Part shown: positions 16,112 to 23,817 of the stretch, piece by piece | Numbering within the stretch: the stretch's first letter is position 1 | How the letters are laid out: each line of letters opens with the position of its first letter | Source of the DNA: UBA6022 sp032154105 | GTDB lineage: Bacteria > Patescibacteriota > Saccharimonadia > Saccharimonadales > Saccharimonadaceae | Direction: 5' to 3' | Length of the DNA: 57,065 bases | NCBI GenBank assembly: GCA_032154105.1 | Contig: JALDYI010000006.1 | Coordinates: 1-57,065 of the forward strand | The notes under the pieces: generated by a model | Database searches by the model: none | What the model was told of the DNA's origin: nothing | What the model saw: the letters and a program-made list of their open reading frames with translations, nothing else | Position numbers and translations under genes: made by a program

Positions 16112-17842
16112 TCACTGCTGCTCGCTTATCTCCTGCATGGCTTCGGTGACGGTCCTCACCGTCAGTCCACTCTTTTTTACAGTATCAAGCTGTTGCTGAA
16201 ATTGAACGGGACTAATAACTGGCTCGCCCTGCGTATTGGTGTCGACGCGGTGATAGACGAGAATGAGCCAGCCGTTACTCGCCTTTGCTTCTGCGAGAGC
16301 ATCTGCTAGCTTGCTCGGCGTAGTGTCGTTTCCAATATAGAGGATGAGTAGACTGTATGGATCGTAGTTTTGACGAGTATTCACCCCGCTCTCGGTTCCG
16401 CGCAGCGAGTTATAATACGTCCGGGCGTAATGATTCACTTGGCTATCGGTACCTCCAAACGGCACTGATAATTGAACTTTCTGCATGTTGTGTACTTGTT
16501 TAAAATACTCACTCGCGTGCTTTAGCTGATAGTCGATAGATGGTGTGTCGAGAGTCGTAAAGTTTAGATGTTCGTAACCGTGCGAGGCGAGTTCGTGTTT
16601 GCTCTTGGCTAGTGCTGCAACTTGATCTGAGTTCATGAAGCTTGCTGTGTCGATAGCGGCCGGATTGAGATAGAAAGTGGCTTTGTAGCCATACTGGTCG
16701 AGTAGTGGTACTCCGTTGTTGTATGCAGACTCCCAGCCGTCATCGAAGGTAAGCGAAACGAGCGGCCTTTTCCATGCTCTTGCTCCGGGCTTTGAGATGT
16801 CGTATAACGCGTACTCCCTTGTATCGAGCGTGCCGTTGCCGTGAAGTGTCGGCGTGGCCATTACATGAGTGGCGCTGGTCGGTGTCTCGAAGCGTCCTGT
16901 GTATGTCGTCCAGTCCTTTGCTGGCAGTAGTGTCGCAAGTGTATAGAATTGTCGTTTTCCAGAACTAAGAAGGTACTCCGCGACAACATCAACAGGTACG
17001 CTACTCCGATAGTTGACTGTAAATAAAAATGCTTGATTACCCTGTACTGACACTTCGGGATATTGCCATTTTGCTTCACCAGCTTTATATTCACCGACGC
17101 TACTGCGGAAGTAGGCGGGACCGTCATTGGTGATGTAACTCGAGGCTATTTTGTTGTCACCTACAGCGAAACTACTCCAGCTTAGGGGTAACGAGGTGTC
17201 ATCTTGCGGTCTATCGAGCTGGGGGATGAGGTTCTTGCCCAATGTCACATCGGGCGGATTGTAAATGTTATTGGGGTTTGCTTCAAGATAGTTATTGTCA
17301 ATTTGAAGCTCGCCCTTGTCGGAAAAGCTATAGATGATTTGAATACTTTCAACTCTAGGGTCCGGTGTAATCACATGGCTTGCTGTTGTCCATTGCTTGT
17401 CCGGTGAGTACCGCTTAAGAATTACGCGCTTTTTGACTCCATCTTTGTAATTGGATTGCAAGATTAAATCAAAAGCGACGGTACTTTTGTAGAATCCTTT
17501 GTAGAAGTATGTCGCATCATCAGTAACGCTCACGAGCGGACTTATTAAAGTAGAGTTGATAGTAGGATCGTCGCTGCTGTTGGTCAGGACGAGAAGCATC
17601 GGGCTCTCGTGTCCCGCTATGCTCGTAGTGGTGACAGATGGGCTTGCTGGTATGAACGCCCATCCTACTGGAAAGCCAGATTCATCGAGCGTATCAAGCC
17701 CGCCATTTGGCAATATATTGGATTCGGATATATTTATCTGCGATTCGGCTCCTGTGTATTGTTGCCATAGTACCAGGAGTAGTAGGACCGCTGGTAAAAT
17801 AATGAGTAATGGATTTTTAAGAACCCGAGCGATTTTATTCAT
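16112..17842 (-). CDS. Membrane-anchored polysaccharide deacetylase
   Basis: 576 aa. N-terminal anchor (residues 10-27), two beta-rich regions that resemble carbohydrate-binding modules (starting NILPNGGLD around residue 40 and again around 205), then a NodB domain: VSLTFDDGWESAYN, ASHGYEHLNF and VPFGGT, with the DD and HxxxH metal ligands present. The start has an AGGAGA SD and overlaps the upstream GT2 gene by 8 nt, so the synthase and deacetylase are coupled. This arrangement is like PNAG-type synthase plus deacetylase loci. Confidence 0.87.
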   Translation of the reverse strand: MNKIARVLKNPLLIILPAVLLLLVLWQQYTGAESQINISESNILPNGGLDTLDESGFPVGWAFIPASPSVTTTSIAGHESPMLLVLTNSSDDPTINSTLISPLVSVTDDATYFYKGFYKSTVAFDLILQSNYKDGVKKRVILKRYSPDKQWTTASHVITPDPRVESIQIIYSFSDKGELQIDNNYLEANPNNIYNPPDVTLGKNLIPQLDRPQDDTSLPLSWSSFAVGDNKIASSYITNDGPAYFRSSVGEYKAGEAKWQYPEVSVQGNQAFLFTVNYRSSVPVDVVAEYLLSSGKRQFYTLATLLPAKDWTTYTGRFETPTSATHVMATPTLHGNGTLDTREYALYDISKPGARAWKRPLVSLTFDDGWESAYNNGVPLLDQYGYKATFYLNPAAIDTASFMNSDQVAALAKSKHELASHGYEHLNFTTLDTPSIDYQLKHASEYFKQVHNMQKVQLSVPFGGTDSQVNHYARTYYNSLRGTESGVNTRQNYDPYSLLILYIGNDTTPSKLADALAEAKASNGWLILVYHRVDTNTQGEPVISPVQFQQQLDTVKKSGLTVRTVTEAMQEISEQQ

Positions 17843-19163
17843 GAACTTCTCCTATTGTTCTTGGTTGGGCGGTTGTCGAAGCGATACCGGCAAGACGGCC
17901 ACCGATGCGGTCTGGTGATATCCATGTCGAATCGGTGTCTTTATGGCGAGTTAAGTCGCGCGCCTTGATTAGGCATTTGATGACAGCAATGATTTGGATA
18001 AGATCCATGACATAGAATACGAAGTATGCAACGGGTACGTACAAGGTGAGATACAGTCGCTCGAGGCGACGTAAATGTTTGTTATACCATAGCGTCACGA
18101 GTGTGTACGCTGAGATCGTCAGATATGCGCCGACGACTAGTAAAAGACTCTTCTCCATGAATGTCAGATAGATTGCATACGCCCAGGTTATAGGCAGAAG
18201 CAACAATGTTATCTCAGTCATGATTGCTGCAGGTAATCGGTAGACGGTGAGCATAGATGTATACTCCGGTTTGCTGATGCCAATCAAATTACGGTGTTTC
18301 ATTAGATTTTGAAGGCTGCCGTACTTCCAACGAAAACGTTGACGAAATAGCGCGCGCATATTCTCTACCGGCTCAGTCATGGCTACAACATCGACTCCAT
18401 AAATAATTCGGTGGGTTTTATTTCCTTTTGCAACTACTTTCATGCTAAGACTGATGTCTTCTGTCATGGTGTCAGTATCGTAGAAATGGACCGACCGAAT
18501 AGTGTCAACGCGATATGTCGACGCTACGCCACCAATAATGTAATCGCAATTAGTGATGGAGTATGCCTTCTTCGACTGGTAGCTAATCATGTGCTCAAAT
18601 TTCTGCAAAATACTAAGTGTCGTATGTTCGTTGAGTATCTGAATATTAGCGGCGACACCCGTTACGGTAGGGTCGACGAAATAACTTACCGCTCGCTCAA
18701 TAGCATCGGGCGCTAGAATAGAATCCGCATCAAGCGTCATCACCAGCTCACTTTTGACATAGCGCTGCAACGCATAGTTGAGCCCCGATCCTTTGCCGAC
18801 ATTAATGCGTTTATTGATAATGCGAACTGGATACCCACGGTGTGTGTGCATGTAGTTACGTAGTACGCGTCGCGTGGTGTCGGTCGACGCATCATTTACG
18901 ACAATGACATCGATGTGCGCGTAGCTGTTCGAGAAGATCGAATCAAGACATCGAACAATAACACTCTCCTCATTGTGAGCTGGCACTAAAACGGTAATAT
19001 GCGGGCTATAGTTGGACGGCATGCTTCGCTTTCGCAGTAGATAGAGTCGCCGATGCTGCCATATGTCGTACGCACTGGCGCCAATGAGGTAAAATCCCAA
19101 GTGAACAATATAGAGAATACTCGTAATCGCGAATATATAAAGGATGATAGTATTAACGATCAT
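17835..19163 (-). CDS. Processive GT2 polysaccharide synthase (PgaC/IcaA-like)
   Basis: 442 aa. One N-terminal membrane segment, the GT-A domain with VLVPAHNEE, VNDASTDTT, TLDADS and TEDIS, and the processivity motif RQRFRWKYG, then four C-terminal membrane segments. All catalytic motifs of beta-glycan synthases (D, DxD, TED, QxxRW) are visible. Neighbouring deacetylases point to an N-acetylated polymer such as poly-GlcNAc, but substrate choice cannot be read with certainty. The start overlaps the upstream 76-aa gene by 11 nt and has an AGGT SD. Confidence 0.88.
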   Translation of the reverse strand: MIVNTIILYIFAITSILYIVHLGFYLIGASAYDIWQHRRLYLLRKRSMPSNYSPHITVLVPAHNEESVIVRCLDSIFSNSYAHIDVIVVNDASTDTTRRVLRNYMHTHRGYPVRIINKRINVGKGSGLNYALQRYVKSELVMTLDADSILAPDAIERAVSYFVDPTVTGVAANIQILNEHTTLSILQKFEHMISYQSKKAYSITNCDYIIGGVASTYRVDTIRSVHFYDTDTMTEDISLSMKVVAKGNKTHRIIYGVDVVAMTEPVENMRALFRQRFRWKYGSLQNLMKHRNLIGISKPEYTSMLTVYRLPAAIMTEITLLLLPITWAYAIYLTFMEKSLLLVVGAYLTISAYTLVTLWYNKHLRRLERLYLTLYVPVAYFVFYVMDLIQIIAVIKCLIKARDLTRHKDTDSTWISPDRIGGRLAGIASTTAQPRTIGEVHE

Positions 19164-19383
19164 GGCTTTTACCTATATTTTTTGTGGTCTGTAGCCGATG
19201 TCTATGGGTAAATGCCTGCAAAACGAAAGTTGCCAGGTGCCTAACAACGATGCTTAATGCGATGACCGCCCATACTGCTATGCTTACGAGTCCTAGTATT
19301 GTCAGTAGAGTGGTGACACGAACGTGCTCAAAACCAGTAAACTGATTAAAGTCGAATATAGTCGATAGAAATTCTAGTAACAT
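19153..19383 (-). CDS. Small membrane protein, possible synthase partner
   Basis: 76 aa with a strong hydrophobic segment (about residues 24-48) and a basic His/Arg/Lys-rich tail. SD AAGGGTGGT before the ATG. It overlaps the GT2 gene, a position like that of the small IcaD/PgaD subunits in poly-GlcNAc loci. I see no sequence identity to those, so a PgaD-like role is inferred from context only. Confidence 0.6.
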   Translation of the reverse strand: MLLEFLSTIFDFNQFTGFEHVRVTTLLTILGLVSIAVWAVIALSIVVRHLATFVLQAFTHRHRLQTTKNIGKSHDR

Positions 19384-19431
19384 ACCACCCTTGCCTTTCT
19401 CGTTATACGAAATAACATCTTAGAGTTCTGC

Positions 19432-19695
19432 TCAAGCGAGCTTTCCTCTAATTCCCATGAAGAAATGATGACGTCGTACTGTCGGTCTTTCGGCCTGCGA
19501 GACCATTTTTTCTAATCGCTTTATGTCAAGCATGAGAAATTCACGTTCGAGTCGACGAATTGATTGTACGTTTTTTGCTTCATTTTTGTTTTTCAAGTCG
19601 CTACTGACATGTTCGTAGCGCGTTTTAAGACGGTCAAGCTTTTCGCGAAGATCCTGGACGGTAAACATCGCTGAAGCGGTTGCGTATTTTTCCAT
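19432..19695 (-). CDS. Gre-factor-like coiled-coil protein lacking the C-terminal domain
   Basis: 87 aa. Residues 12-70 form a predicted antiparallel coiled coil, closely similar in layout to the N-terminal half of the protein at 26758-27210 (LK-RY-H---LK-K---N----------E). The FKBP-like C-terminal domain of GreA is missing and is replaced by a short basic tail (RPTVRRHHFF). The acidic DxxE tip of true Gre factors is not seen. A role at the RNA polymerase secondary channel is possible but inferred. An ATG start at 19695 is supported by AGGAGG; a GTG two codons upstream overlaps that SD. It leads the polysaccharide operon and is divergent from a Crp/Fnr gene. Confidence 0.65.
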   Translation of the reverse strand: MEKYATASAMFTVQDLREKLDRLKTRYEHVSSDLKNKNEAKNVQSIRRLEREFLMLDIKRLEKMVSQAERPTVRRHHFFMGIRGKLA

Positions 19696-19735
19696 TTTCA
19701 CCTCCTATTGCCTTACTTTCCTACAAAGTAATATA

Positions 19736-19751
19736 TCTCACGTATGTGAGA
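19736..19751. promoter_or_regulatory. Inverted repeat, possible operator
   Basis: TCTCAC-GTAT-GTGAGA is a perfect 6-bp inverted repeat, located 41 nt upstream of the Gre-like gene in the divergent promoter region, next to the Crp-type box at 19780. Confidence 0.4.
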
Positions 19752-19779
19752 CTTGTGCGTGATAACTATCAAGCTGGCT

Positions 19780-19797
19780 CTGTGATATTGCGCACAG
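19780..19797. promoter_or_regulatory. Crp/Fnr-type operator in the divergent promoter
   Basis: CTGTGATATTGCGCACAG. The half sites TGTGA-N6-GCACA match the Crp consensus TGTGA-N6-TCACA with one change. It sits just upstream of a -10 box TATGAT (19810-19815), over the -35 region of the Crp/Fnr gene, so autoregulation is plausible. The same box, TGTGAT-N3-GCGCACA, recurs at 20548-20563. Confidence 0.55.
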
Positions 19798-19842
19798 ATG
19801 GATTAAGAGTATGATATATGATAATAGTAGGAGAAAAAGAGC

Positions 19843-19878
19843 ATGACAAAGATACGTGCCGTTCTATGGCATTCATGA
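19843..19878 (+). CDS. Putative 11-aa leader peptide (uORF)
   Basis: ATG at 19843 has a clear SD (AGGAG, 9-nt spacing) and encodes MTKIRAVLWHS. Its TGA stop overlaps the ATG of the Crp/Fnr gene as ATGA (19875-19878). The regulator's own start has no SD, so it may be translated by re-initiation after this peptide. Confidence 0.4.
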   Translation: MTKIRAVLWHS

Positions 19879-20525
19879 AGCCCGCGACCCACCAGGCGAT
19901 AGACGACTTCTTCAGCGAATACCCTGTTAAACATTACAAGAAGGGTCATATTCTTATTCTTGCGGGCGAAAGAACTCCGAGCGCCTTGTATCTCACTGAA
20001 GGAAAGATACGGGTTTACGATGTTACCTACCGAGGCGAAGAGATTGTTATTAATAGTTTCCAGCCTCCAGCGTTCTTCCCTTTGTCGTTGATTATTAATT
20101 CGTCGGTAACTCGCTATATTTACGAAGCGAGTACGGATATTACGGTCAAGCAAGCTCCAGTTGCTGATGCGATGCGGTTTCTCGAGACTCATCCGCCGGT
20201 CGTGTTTGATTTACTCTCGTATCTCTACAAGGCGCTCGACGGCGTGCTTGAGCGTATGGTGCATTTTATTTCTAGCGGGGCAAAGAATCGACTGGTCTAT
20301 AGTTTGATCGCCGAGTGCAAGCAATTTGGTGAGCTGCAGAATGATGGTAGCTATGTCGTCGCGATCAGTGAAAAAGAGCTTGGATCGAGAGCTGGCCTGT
20401 CGCGCGAAACAGTAAGCCGCGAAGCGAGGGTGTTGAAGATCGCGAAACTTATCGAGGTGCACCATAGTAGTATCGTGATTCCGAATCTTAAACGGCTTGA
20501 GCGCTACCTGGAAATTCACAACTAA
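19875..20525 (+). CDS. Crp/Fnr family transcription regulator (copy 1)
   Basis: 216 aa. An N-terminal cyclic-nucleotide-binding-like beta-roll (residues 15-110) is followed by a long helix and a winged helix-turn-helix ending in SRAGLSRETVSREARVLKIAKLI, the typical Crp recognition helix. No Fnr-type cysteine cluster is seen, and the cAMP-binding motif (RExxAR) is not clear. I place the start at 19875 rather than an upstream ATG at 19818 because the N-terminus then aligns exactly with copy 2 (both have 9 residues before DDFFS-YPVK). It probably controls the divergent polysaccharide operon and the downstream xylanase, both of which have Crp-like boxes nearby. Confidence 0.87.
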   Translation: MKPATHQAIDDFFSEYPVKHYKKGHILILAGERTPSALYLTEGKIRVYDVTYRGEEIVINSFQPPAFFPLSLIINSSVTRYIYEASTDITVKQAPVADAMRFLETHPPVVFDLLSYLYKALDGVLERMVHFISSGAKNRLVYSLIAECKQFGELQNDGSYVVAISEKELGSRAGLSRETVSREARVLKIAKLIEVHHSSIVIPNLKRLERYLEIHN

Positions 20526-20547
20526 TCGATAACGATCATTTGCTTGA

Positions 20548-20563
20548 TGTGATCAAGCGCACA
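20548..20563. promoter_or_regulatory. Crp/Fnr-type operator upstream of xylanase
   Basis: TGTGATCAAGCGCACA, the same form as the box at 19781-19796. If TAAAGT at 20585-20590 is the -10 box, the centre of the site is near -41.5, the normal place for a class II Crp activator. Confidence 0.5.
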
Positions 20564-20613
20564 TACTTATTTATTTTCTCAGCGTAAAGTTGAGATAAAT
20601 GGAGGATATGTAG

Positions 20614-22365
20614 GTGGCGAGAGGTGCGATAACGACATTACGGGGATTGCCTGGCTATAAGTACCTTCTGTTGATTTTGGTCGGGGTTCTTGTGTTTTTT
20701 GCGTACTGTATTTTGAGCGGACGCTCTTTTTTAAACGTTTCAGCACAGGACAAAAAAATTAATCTTCTTCAGTCTGGTTGGAATTATTTACCGGGCACTT
20801 CGCAGCAGTCTGATGGTCTCCATGTGTCCTATCTTGGTCGAGCGATTGTTCGGCAAGATGGCTCTGATGGCCAGAAAAATCCACCGCTAAATATATACGG
20901 AACGCATCTACAAACATCCGGTAATTTTACGCTTCATGCGCTGTTGAAAGATATTAAGGGCGAGGCCGTTGTTCGTCTGTACGACCGTGTTCCGATAGTC
21001 CAAGACGAGTTTCGTGTCGAGACAAGTGGCGTGGAGTTGAAATTGGCAAAAGGAACAGCCACTGTCTCTACCTGGGAGAGCTACAAAAACCAAAAGCTTT
21101 CTGAGCAGCAACCGACTACGAGCACGAGCTATGCAACCACTCAGGTCGATGCCGCTTCGATTTCCCTGTCCCGTCAAGACGGCAGAATAACGATTGATCT
21201 TAATAAAAAGCGACTGGCGGTCCTGCCTCAGAGTGATCTTTTGAAAGATCATGTATGGTTTGGACTATCAGCCGAAAATCCAGGCGAAAGCTGGACGTTG
21301 CATCAGCTTGAAGTGGACGCAACGGCGGATATAGTAGCTGTAAATACCCAAGACGCTACTTCAGCGAGCAAGTCGGCTACTGCACTCCAAACGATGGCGA
21401 GCAGAAAGCGTACAGGCTTTATAGTAGGTGCCGCTTCCGCACTTGGACCTATGATTGAAGACGAAAAGTATGCAGCCATTGCTCTTGGTGGTGCTTTCGG
21501 TCAAATAACCACAGAGAACGCTCTGAAGTGGCAGTTTATTCATCCGCAGCCTGATACCTACACTTTCCAGGAGGCTGATGCGCTAGTAGATGTAGCGCGA
21601 AAGAATAATCTCTCAGTTCACGGCCATACGCTCATATTTGGCGAGGCGAACCCGGCTTGGGTGCAAAAATTAGCAATAAGCACGCCACTCGACAAAGAGC
21701 GTTTCGAGCAAGTCATGACTGACCATATCGCACAAACTGTCGGTCACTTCAAGGCAAAGGTCGCATCGTGGGACGTGGTTAATGAGCCATTGGCTGATTT
21801 TGATACGGATGCTGGCGTAGATGGCCTGCGTAAGCATGTTTGGTATGAGGCGCTAGGTGAAGGTTACATAGCGAGCGCTTTTGCAGCGGCACGGCAAGCT
21901 GATCCGGGAGCAAAACTATACATAAACGAGTTTGGCCTTGAGTCGGATGGTGATCGCTGGGAGACTTTCTTGGGGTTGGTAAAAAGACTTACGTCTCAGG
22001 GGGTGCCTATTGATGGTGTCGGATTTCAGGCACACGTATACGATGCTGATGATGTAATCGATCCGATTGTTCTGCGAAATCATATACGTGAACTTGCTGC
22101 GCTAGGACTCACCTCTCGTATATCCGAAATGGATGTATATAGCGATGACGGGGTTGCTGTGCAGGCCAAACAGTATGCCGACGTGTTCGGCGCGTGTCTT
22201 ATTGAGCCAAGCTGCGTATCATGGTCGACATGGGGCGTGACCGATCGTTATAACCTATGGCAAGATGAAAATGGCCGATTGCGGGAAGGTCGTGACTTTC
22301 TCTGGGATAACGCGTCACTCCCGACCCCTGGAGTGTCAGCCATACGAGAAGCCTTACTCCGCTAG
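20614..22365 (+). CDS. GH10 endo-beta-1,4-xylanase, membrane-anchored
   Basis: 583 aa. A signal anchor (residues 15-38), an N-terminal non-catalytic beta-rich region (about 45-240), and a GH10 domain from about 260. The acid/base Glu is in ASWDVVNEPL, the nucleophile Glu in SRISEMDVYS, with GHTLIFGEANPAW corresponding to the conserved GHTLVWH region. There the usual Trp-His is replaced by Phe-Gly, which may change the -1/-2 subsites. GTG start with GGAGG eight nt upstream. It lies directly downstream of Crp/Fnr copy 1 and has a Crp-like box. The natural substrate (xylan or a related glycan) is not certain. Confidence 0.88.
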   Translation: MARGAITTLRGLPGYKYLLLILVGVLVFFAYCILSGRSFLNVSAQDKKINLLQSGWNYLPGTSQQSDGLHVSYLGRAIVRQDGSDGQKNPPLNIYGTHLQTSGNFTLHALLKDIKGEAVVRLYDRVPIVQDEFRVETSGVELKLAKGTATVSTWESYKNQKLSEQQPTTSTSYATTQVDAASISLSRQDGRITIDLNKKRLAVLPQSDLLKDHVWFGLSAENPGESWTLHQLEVDATADIVAVNTQDATSASKSATALQTMASRKRTGFIVGAASALGPMIEDEKYAAIALGGAFGQITTENALKWQFIHPQPDTYTFQEADALVDVARKNNLSVHGHTLIFGEANPAWVQKLAISTPLDKERFEQVMTDHIAQTVGHFKAKVASWDVVNEPLADFDTDAGVDGLRKHVWYEALGEGYIASAFAAARQADPGAKLYINEFGLESDGDRWETFLGLVKRLTSQGVPIDGVGFQAHVYDADDVIDPIVLRNHIRELAALGLTSRISEMDVYSDDGVAVQAKQYADVFGACLIEPSCVSWSTWGVTDRYNLWQDENGRLREGRDFLWDNASLPTPGVSAIREALLR

Positions 22366-22788
22366 CTAAATAGCGTGCGTAAGGTGTGCGGTACCCGCAA
22401 ATCTATAGACAAGCTGCTCGGAGCGGTGCTCGCTGTTTTTAAATAGATCGGGATTTATGAAGGCTACCTCATCGGCATCGGCACCAATGCCGTAATCGAG
22501 ATTATCAACATCTACCTCGTATACAAGCCAGAGTAGCCAGGCCTCTCTTTTCTCTAGGTATAGTGACGCTGTATTCACAAGCTTTTCTTTAAAATCTGAC
22601 GTAATAAGGGCCTCTTCGTAGAGTTCTCGTTTGAGAGCCTCGTGTGTTGTTTCGCCGTGATCCATACCGCCACCAGGCAATGTCCATTGGCTGCCATTTT
22701 CTTTAACGACAAGTACATCGCCGGCGTCATTGCGAATAATCGCCTTTAACGATACTCGATAAAATGCATCAGGATACTTTCCGCTCAT
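22366..22788 (-). CDS. NUDIX hydrolase
   Basis: 140 aa, complete NUDIX box around residues 38-60 (GGGMDHGETTHEALKRELYEEALI; the family's final Gly is replaced by Ala). Likely hydrolyses a nucleoside-diphosphate derivative; the substrate is unknown. TACAAT lies 6 nt upstream of the ATG, giving a leaderless mRNA. It abuts the 3' end of the xylanase gene with no intergenic space. Confidence 0.85.
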   Translation of the reverse strand: MSGKYPDAFYRVSLKAIIRNDAGDVLVVKENGSQWTLPGGGMDHGETTHEALKRELYEEALITSDFKEKLVNTASLYLEKREAWLLWLVYEVDVDNLDYGIGADADEVAFINPDLFKNSEHRSEQLVYRFAGTAHLTHAI

Positions 22789-22810
22789 TCAAGTATTGTA
22801 GCAGATTTAT

Positions 22811-23692
22811 CTATCGGAATAGTCGCTCGTACCAGTTCAGGGCACGTTCACGATAGGACAATGAATTGTTTGAAGGTGGTTCGACTGGCTCGACTCTGTA
22901 TGCGGAGAGTACGCTGGTTGCTATCGCATGTTGTCCTGCTGCGGTAGGATGGAACGGCATGCTGCCAGATGGACCTTGTATCCAGCTATCCGTCGAACAT
23001 AATTCATGTCCCGCAAAGCTAACAGGCGCAAATTCAGCAAATGAATATTTGGCGACAGTGCCACTGATTGCTGCATTGAGACTGCTGGATCGTGCTGCCA
23101 ACCATGAGGCTTCGTTTGCCGTAATCCCCTCTGTGCTAGCGCAGGGTGTCATTGCTAATGGCTCGTAGTACCCTGTCACTATGACTTGCGGTGCTCTGCC
23201 ATTGCTCAGCGAGTGAATTTTTGCCATGATGACGTTGAGTTCCAGTTTTAAGTCGACGAGGTATGCATTGAACCGTGCTGTATCGATACTATACCCGCAG
23301 GGTATGTAGTAGCACTGTCGTATAAACTGCGTCCATCGTGTGTCGTTGGCACCGATAGTAAGTGTAATAAGACTCGGCGCTCCGCTCGAGTACGCTTGAT
23401 CGAGTTGCGCGGGAATGCTCACGGAATCTCGTTCCTGTATGCCATAGATACCTTCGTCGGCCTTTGCGCCGGTACAAGCGAGATGAGAAAGTGCTAGGCC
23501 AGTAGATTGCGCCACAATGTATGGGTATGCTTCCGTGGAGCGGTCGCATGTCGAGCTAGTGACACTTAGCCCCGCTCCTGCTGCAACCGAGTCGCCAAGC
23601 GCCGCATAGCCATTACTAGCGGCAAATGTAGGCATTGAAAACAGTATCGACGTTCCTAGCGTTAAGAGTGCAATGATAGTAAAGCGTTTCAT
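22811..23692 (-). CDS. Secreted SGNH/GDSL hydrolase
   Basis: 293 aa. A clear signal peptide (KRFTIIALLTLGTSILFSMPTFAA), then SGNH blocks: block I YAALGDSVAAGAGL with the nucleophile Ser, block III TIGANDTRW, and block V FHPTAAGQHAIA with the catalytic His and Asp. It resembles extracellular esterases/lipases of the SGNH family in Actinobacteria. Even cysteine number suggests disulfides. I choose the ATG at 23692, which has a GGAGGG SD, over an in-frame ATG at 23710. Confidence 0.87.
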   Translation of the reverse strand: MKRFTIIALLTLGTSILFSMPTFAASNGYAALGDSVAAGAGLSVTSSTCDRSTEAYPYIVAQSTGLALSHLACTGAKADEGIYGIQERDSVSIPAQLDQAYSSGAPSLITLTIGANDTRWTQFIRQCYYIPCGYSIDTARFNAYLVDLKLELNVIMAKIHSLSNGRAPQVIVTGYYEPLAMTPCASTEGITANEASWLAARSSSLNAAISGTVAKYSFAEFAPVSFAGHELCSTDSWIQGPSGSMPFHPTAAGQHAIATSVLSAYRVEPVEPPSNNSLSYRERALNWYERLFR

Positions 23693-23817
23693 ACGGGCCC
23701 TCCTCTGCATTACATCGTCTACTGCGACGAATCACTATACCTATTATAATCCCTGCGCTAGCTATTCGGCAATATAACCGTAAGCCGACTCAAGGTATGT
23801 AATAAGATGATATAGAG

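Noticed and set aside
19153..19383. Confident PgaD/IcaD assignment
   Set aside because: Only size, hydrophobicity and position agree; no diagnostic residues were seen.
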